The notes below the pieces were generated by a model. It was not told where the DNA came from and made no database searches. It saw nothing but the letters and a program-made list of their open reading frames with translations. From NCBI GenBank assembly GCA_002414865.1, contig DIAQ01000111.1:2333-27831 (forward strand): a stretch of 25,499 bases of DNA. The letters run 5' to 3'. Shown here piece after piece: positions 22,376 through 25,499 of the stretch; within the stretch, counting starts at the first letter, position 1, and every line of letters begins with the position of its first letter. This DNA is from a candidate division Hyd24-12 bacterium UBA5074 (GTDB lineage Bacteria; Fermentibacterota; Fermentibacteria; Fermentibacterales; Fermentibacteraceae). The position numbers were made by a program, and so were the translations under genes.

Positions 22376-23629
22376 TCAGGAACCCCTGAGCCAGGAAACG
22401 ACGCACCCGCAGCTTATCAGCACGAGAATGGCGGCGGCGGCCCAGCAGACGATGTTGTAGAACCTGCCGTTGACATGGCTGCCCATCTCCCTGCTGTCGT
22501 TGACCAGCAGGAGGATGAATACGAGGACGACCGGCAGCAGCAGCCCGTTGATCACCTGCGACCAGAACATCACCTTCACCAGGGGCATTCCCGGGATCAG
22601 GGCGGTGACAGCTCCCAGGGCGATCAGGGCGGTGTAGAGGATGTAGAAGTGCGGGGCGGTCTCGAAGTCCTTGTTGATGCCCGACTCCCAGCCGAAGGCT
22701 TCGCACAGGGTATAGGAGGTGGAGAGGGGCAGGATGCTCGCGGCGAAGAGAGACGCGTTGAACAGCCCGAAGGCGAACAGCCACGAGCTCGCCCTCCCGA
22801 CCAGCGGCTGGAGAGCCCTGGCGGCATCAGCGGCCGTCTCCACGCGCACGCCCTGCAGATGCAGGGTGAATGCGCATGCGATGATGATGCTGGATGCGAC
22901 CAGGCTGACGACGAAGCCTCCTGCTACCGTATCGAGGCGCGAAAGCCCGTAGTCCTTCAGGGAGATGTTCTTCTCGGCTACCGAAGCCTGCTGGTAGAAC
23001 TGCATCCAGGGCGCGATGGTGGTGCCCACTATTCCAAGCGCCATCACGATGTAGCCCGCCGACGGATCGAACTCGGGTCTGACGAACGCAGCCGCGACCC
23101 CGGCCGCCGGAGGCGCGATCATCAGCACCGAGAGGGGATAGGCCACATAGAAGATGCAGGCCACGAGGAACACCTTCTCCACGGATCGGTAGGTGCCCCG
23201 CGTAACGAGCAGCCAGACAAGGGTGGCGCAGACGGGAACCGTCAGCAGAGGCGGCAGGCCGAATATCTGTCCCGCGGCAGCGATTCCCGCGAACTCCGCC
23301 ATGACGTTGCCGAAGTTGGTGAGGAGCAGGAGGAACATGAGCCCGAATGTGAGCCGTACGCCGAACCGTTCGCGGATCATGTCGGAGAGGCCGCGCCCCG
23401 TGACGACGCCCATCCTGTTGACCATCTCCTGCACGAGGATGAGAAGGAGAGTGACCGGTATCATTATCCAGAGGAGACCCAGGCCGAAGTTGGCCCCCGC
23501 CTGGCTGTAGGTGGTGAGTCCCCCCGCGTCGTTGTCCACGTTGGCCGTGATGATGCCCGGCCCCATGACCGCGAGGAAGAGGCCGATCCTCCTGAGCAGT
23601 CCGCGCGGGCGGGAGCCTGCGGAAATCAT
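22376..23629 (-). CDS. NRAMP-related (NRMT-like) magnesium transporter
   Basis: A 417-residue SLC11/NRAMP-family transporter with about eleven helices. In classical NRAMPs helix 1 carries DPGN and helix 6 carries an MPH motif that binds transition metals. Here helix 1 reads NVDNDAGGL (the Asp is kept; Asn becomes Gly) and helix 6 reads GTTIAPWMQFY (Met becomes Ala and His becomes Trp). Loss of the Met ligand is known to define the NRAMP-related Mg2+ transporters (NRMT), which prefer Mg2+ over Mn2+ or Fe2+. The ATG overlaps the stop of the upstream PRC/MgtE_N/CBS gene by four bases, so translation is coupled. That gene encodes just the Mg2+-sensing half of MgtE channels, which strengthens the Mg2+ assignment. 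It is the last gene of the GlgB/DUF503 transcript. Family is certain; Mg2+ specificity is inferred. Confidence 0.88.
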   Translation of the reverse strand: MISAGSRPRGLLRRIGLFLAVMGPGIITANVDNDAGGLTTYSQAGANFGLGLLWIMIPVTLLLILVQEMVNRMGVVTGRGLSDMIRERFGVRLTFGLMFLLLLTNFGNVMAEFAGIAAAGQIFGLPPLLTVPVCATLVWLLVTRGTYRSVEKVFLVACIFYVAYPLSVLMIAPPAAGVAAAFVRPEFDPSAGYIVMALGIVGTTIAPWMQFYQQASVAEKNISLKDYGLSRLDTVAGGFVVSLVASSIIIACAFTLHLQGVRVETAADAARALQPLVGRASSWLFAFGLFNASLFAASILPLSTSYTLCEAFGWESGINKDFETAPHFYILYTALIALGAVTALIPGMPLVKVMFWSQVINGLLLPVVLVFILLLVNDSREMGSHVNGRFYNIVCWAAAAILVLISCGCVVSWLRGS

Positions 23630-24894
23630 CCCGACGCCCTGCCATAGAACGGGAGCAGCTCGTCGAAGGAGTGCTGGAAGGTTACCACCCCTTCGAGGAC
23701 ACCCTCTTCATCCACAACGGGAAGGGCCTGGAACCTGAACTTGAGGAATGCGTCGGCGAGATCCTCGAGCGGATCGTCGGGGTGCACGGTCGTGAGCCTG
23801 GAGTGCATGAGCGACGAGATGGGCTCGCCGTTTCCCGCGAGGATGAGATTGCGCAGGGAGACCACGCCCGAGAGCCTTCCCGACGGGTCGAGGCAGTACA
23901 GGTAGTGTATGAACTCCACCTGGTCTGCCTTCTCACGGACCAGGGCCAGCGCCCCGCCGGCGGTCGAGTCCTCGGGGATGCTCAGGAAGTCGAGGGTCAT
24001 GACCGTCGCGGCCGTGTCCTCCTCGGCTCTCGAGAGTATCTCTATCTGCTCGCGCTCGTCCTCCTCCATGGCGGCCATGATCGACTGCTGGGTCTCCTCC
24101 GAGAGCATCTCGACCACGTCGACGGCGGCAGCCGGCTCCATCTCCTCGAGGATGTCCGCCGCGAGCTCGGAGTCGAGGTCGCGAATGATCGCGGCCTGCA
24201 CCGACCCGTCCGTCTCCTCGATGGCCTCGGCCACCTGGGCGGCATCGATGGATCTGACGAGGGCGAGGCGCTCCTCGGGATCGAGCTCTTCGATGATGTC
24301 GGCAAGCTCTCCCGGATGCAGCATCCTGATCTGCTCCTGGCGGAGCGAGATCCTCACTGGACCGGCGCCTGTCTCGTTGAGGGGCTGCACGTACTTCCAT
24401 GAGACGAGCTCGTCCTTGGGCTTCTTCCTCATGAGCGACGCCAGCGAGCGAATGCCCTTCTCGAATCCGAGCCGCCTCGCGAGGCCCGGCAGTCCGATGT
24501 CGACATGCACGACATGGAGCCGGCCGCCGTGGCAGAGTAGCTGGACATCGTTGACCCTCACTACCTTGGCGCCGTGGACATCGACGACCTGCCGGTCGAG
24601 CAGCGTCTCCCTGACCAGGAACTGGCTGGCCCCGAGCGTCACGGGCGTGCCCTCGAAGTCCTGCATGATCCCGGAGCCACCAGCAAGGGAAGCCACGTTG
24701 GCCGACGTCGCAGGTATCTCCAGCCTGTTCCGGCCTGCTGCGACGACGATGCTCTGGACTTCGGGATACCTCTCGGACAAGGCGGCCTTCAGATCGGCCA
24801 GGATCCCCAGCGGCCCTCCGTCCGGCGTACGGAGTCGCCGCCGCAGCATTCCGGACAGGAAGCAGAAGGAGGGATGAGCGGCTTCGTTCTTCAT
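23626..24894 (-). CDS. Soluble PRC-barrel/MgtE_N/CBS protein, predicted Mg2+ sensor partner
   Basis: A 422-residue soluble protein without transmembrane helices. Residues about 12-60 and 92-140 look like two PRC-barrel-like units. About 190-292 is the MgtE N-terminal superhelical domain (GELADIIEELDPEERLALV, AADILEEMEP, DVVEMLSEE). About 298-415 is a CBS pair (MTLDFLSIPEDSTAGGAL..., LSGVVSLRNL; MHSRLTTVHPDDPLEDLAD..., ALPVVDEEGVLEGVVT). In MgtE channels these N and CBS domains bind Mg2+ and gate a five-helix pore; here the protein stops where the pore would begin. The gene overlaps the NRMT-like transporter start (ATGA), so the sensor may gate that transporter in trans. The ATG is one base after the DUF503 stop. 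Domain calls are strong; the trans-gating role is inferred. Confidence 0.87.
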   Translation of the reverse strand: MKNEAAHPSFCFLSGMLRRRLRTPDGGPLGILADLKAALSERYPEVQSIVVAAGRNRLEIPATSANVASLAGGSGIMQDFEGTPVTLGASQFLVRETLLDRQVVDVHGAKVVRVNDVQLLCHGGRLHVVHVDIGLPGLARRLGFEKGIRSLASLMRKKPKDELVSWKYVQPLNETGAGPVRISLRQEQIRMLHPGELADIIEELDPEERLALVRSIDAAQVAEAIEETDGSVQAAIIRDLDSELAADILEEMEPAAAVDVVEMLSEETQQSIMAAMEEDEREQIEILSRAEEDTAATVMTLDFLSIPEDSTAGGALALVREKADQVEFIHYLYCLDPSGRLSGVVSLRNLILAGNGEPISSLMHSRLTTVHPDDPLEDLADAFLKFRFQALPVVDEEGVLEGVVTFQHSFDELLPFYGRASG

Positions 24895-24895
24895 G

Positions 24896-25171
24896 TCAGC
24901 CCTCCGGGTCGAAGACGAACAGCCTGCTTTTCACCGAGGACAGCGTCCATGACGGATCGTCGAGGATTCGCCCGGCCTCCTCGAGCAGCCTTCCGGCAGC
25001 GCTCTCTGACGAACACGCACATGCGGCGGCGATCCAGGCCCTTCCGGGAATGTCCGCCGGGCCTGTCTGGGCCGCCGAGAAGCCAGCGTTCCTGAGCCTG
25101 GCGATCATGGAGCGAAGATGCCCCCTCCTGTCCTTGAGCGTGGTGCAGCCCGGGAACAGGATGTCGGCCAT
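24896..25171 (-). CDS. DUF503 family protein
   Basis: A 91-residue protein; ATG 25171 is chosen because GGAGG (25183-25179) lies 7 bases before it. The longer frame from TTG 25261 would overlap the branching enzyme by 29 bases, and its first 30 residues look unrelated. FPGCTTLKDRRGHLRSMIARLRNAGFSAAQ matches the conserved start of DUF503 proteins (typically LP-x-SLKDKRxxLRSLxxRLRxxFNVAVAE), a small ferredoxin-like-fold family often encoded near ribosome-assembly genes. A GTG at 25177 would add two residues and restore more of the first strand. It sits between glgB and the Mg sensor gene and ends one base before the latter's ATG. Its molecular role is not known. Confidence 0.75.
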   Translation of the reverse strand: MADILFPGCTTLKDRRGHLRSMIARLRNAGFSAAQTGPADIPGRAWIAAACACSSESAAGRLLEEAGRILDDPSWTLSSVKSRLFVFDPEG

Positions 25172-25232
25172 CAGCACGCCTCCGTGCAGGCGCGGCGCTC
25201 CCGAAGCTGCGGACCTCTCGCGGGCCAATCCG

Positions 25233-25499
25233 TCACTCCCTGCGCAGGAAGACAGCCGCAAGGGGAGGCAGCGTCAGCGCGACCGAGCAGGGCAGCCCGT
25301 GACAGGGATCCTGCTCCGCGAGGACCGCCCCGAGGTTCCCCTTGCCGGTCCCGCCGTAGATCCCCGCGTCCGTATTGAGGAGCTCGAGATATCGTCCCGG
25401 TTCGGGGACGCCTATCCTGTAGCCCTGCCTGGGCACCGGGGTGAAGTTGTAGATGCAGATCACCTCGCGGCCGCCGGCATCGATCCTGCGGAAGGAGGC
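25233..25499 (-). CDS. glgB: 1,4-alpha-glucan branching enzyme, C-terminal end (partial)
   Basis: The frame is open to the window edge, giving the last 88 residues of a larger protein. The tail SFRRIDAGGREVICIYNFTPVPRQGYRIGVPEPGRYLELLNTDAGIYGGTGKGNLGAV, with LTLPPLAAVFL near the end, is characteristic of the C-terminal beta domain of GH13 branching enzymes. These transfer alpha-1,4-glucan segments to make alpha-1,6 branches in glycogen in the cytosol. The catalytic barrel is outside the window. The gene heads the visible part of the minus-strand operon with DUF503, the MgtE-like sensor and the transporter. Confidence 0.88.
   Translation of the reverse strand, partial: ASFRRIDAGGREVICIYNFTPVPRQGYRIGVPEPGRYLELLNTDAGIYGGTGKGNLGAVLAEQDPCHGLPCSVALTLPPLAAVFLRRE

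Noticed and set aside
21590..23647. A 685-codon plus-strand open frame
   Set aside because: It lies antisense to the sigma factor and NRAMP-related genes, has low-complexity Glu/Gly/Arg/His composition typical of the opposite strand of GC-rich genes, and resembles no family.

Overview
The window is about 25.5 kb of GC-rich, gene-dense bacterial DNA. It suggests an uncultured, probably anaerobic, member of the FCB group (Fibrobacteres-Chlorobi-Bacteroidetes), with candidate lineages such as Fermentibacterota or Eisenbacteria as the best guess. The reasons are four large secreted proteins that end in FlgD-Ig/type-A-like sorting domains (S/F-PNP...GxYxxRM...), a tungsten/molybdenum aldehyde:ferredoxin oxidoreductase-type enzyme with a four-cluster ferredoxin, and high GC. 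The lineage is inferred, not proven. No rRNA, tRNA, CRISPR, IS element or phage gene was seen.

Layout. (1) 1-749 +: the end of an NlpC/P60 peptidase, then a small cupin. (2) 1201-4039 +: a three-gene operon of an isocitrate-lyase/PEP-mutase superfamily lyase and the large and small subunits of an aconitase/LeuCD-type hydro-lyase, closed by a hairpin at 4061-4084. Together they look like a hydratase-plus-C-C-lyase module acting on a branched hydroxy-di/tricarboxylate. (3) 4388-5005 +: an orphan secreted protein. (4) 10160-5049 -: a tightly packed operon of four-cluster ferredoxin, AOR-family protein, polytopic GT-C-like membrane protein and GHMP kinase. (5) 10261-15949 +: three tandem paralogs of about 605 aa, each a seven-repeat FG-GAP/VCBS propeller with Ca2+-type loops, behind good promoters in two cases and ended by a 16-bp hairpin. 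(6) 16945-16031 -: an SPFH/band 7 membrane protein. (7) 19267-17018 -: a secreted BNR/Asp-box protein interrupted by one in-frame TGA. (8) 19423-19833 +: a GRAM/PH-like protein. (9) 22198-19823 -: ECF sigma factor, zinc-finger anti-sigma factor, a catalytically dead HtrA-like PDZ protein, and a PF03013-type DNA glycosylase-like protein whose start is apparently ACG. (10) 25499-22376 -: the end of a GlgB branching enzyme, a DUF503 protein, a soluble PRC/MgtE_N/CBS protein, and an NRAMP-related transporter with Mg2+-type (NRMT-like) substitutions.

The most interesting candidates are the split Mg2+ system (a soluble MgtE sensor half translationally coupled to an NRAMP-related transporter), the AOR-family protein whose fourth Fe-S cysteine is replaced by glycine, the sigma/anti-sigma/pseudoprotease operon with an ECF-like -35 element upstream of the sigma gene, and the two translational oddities (in-frame TGA; ACG start).
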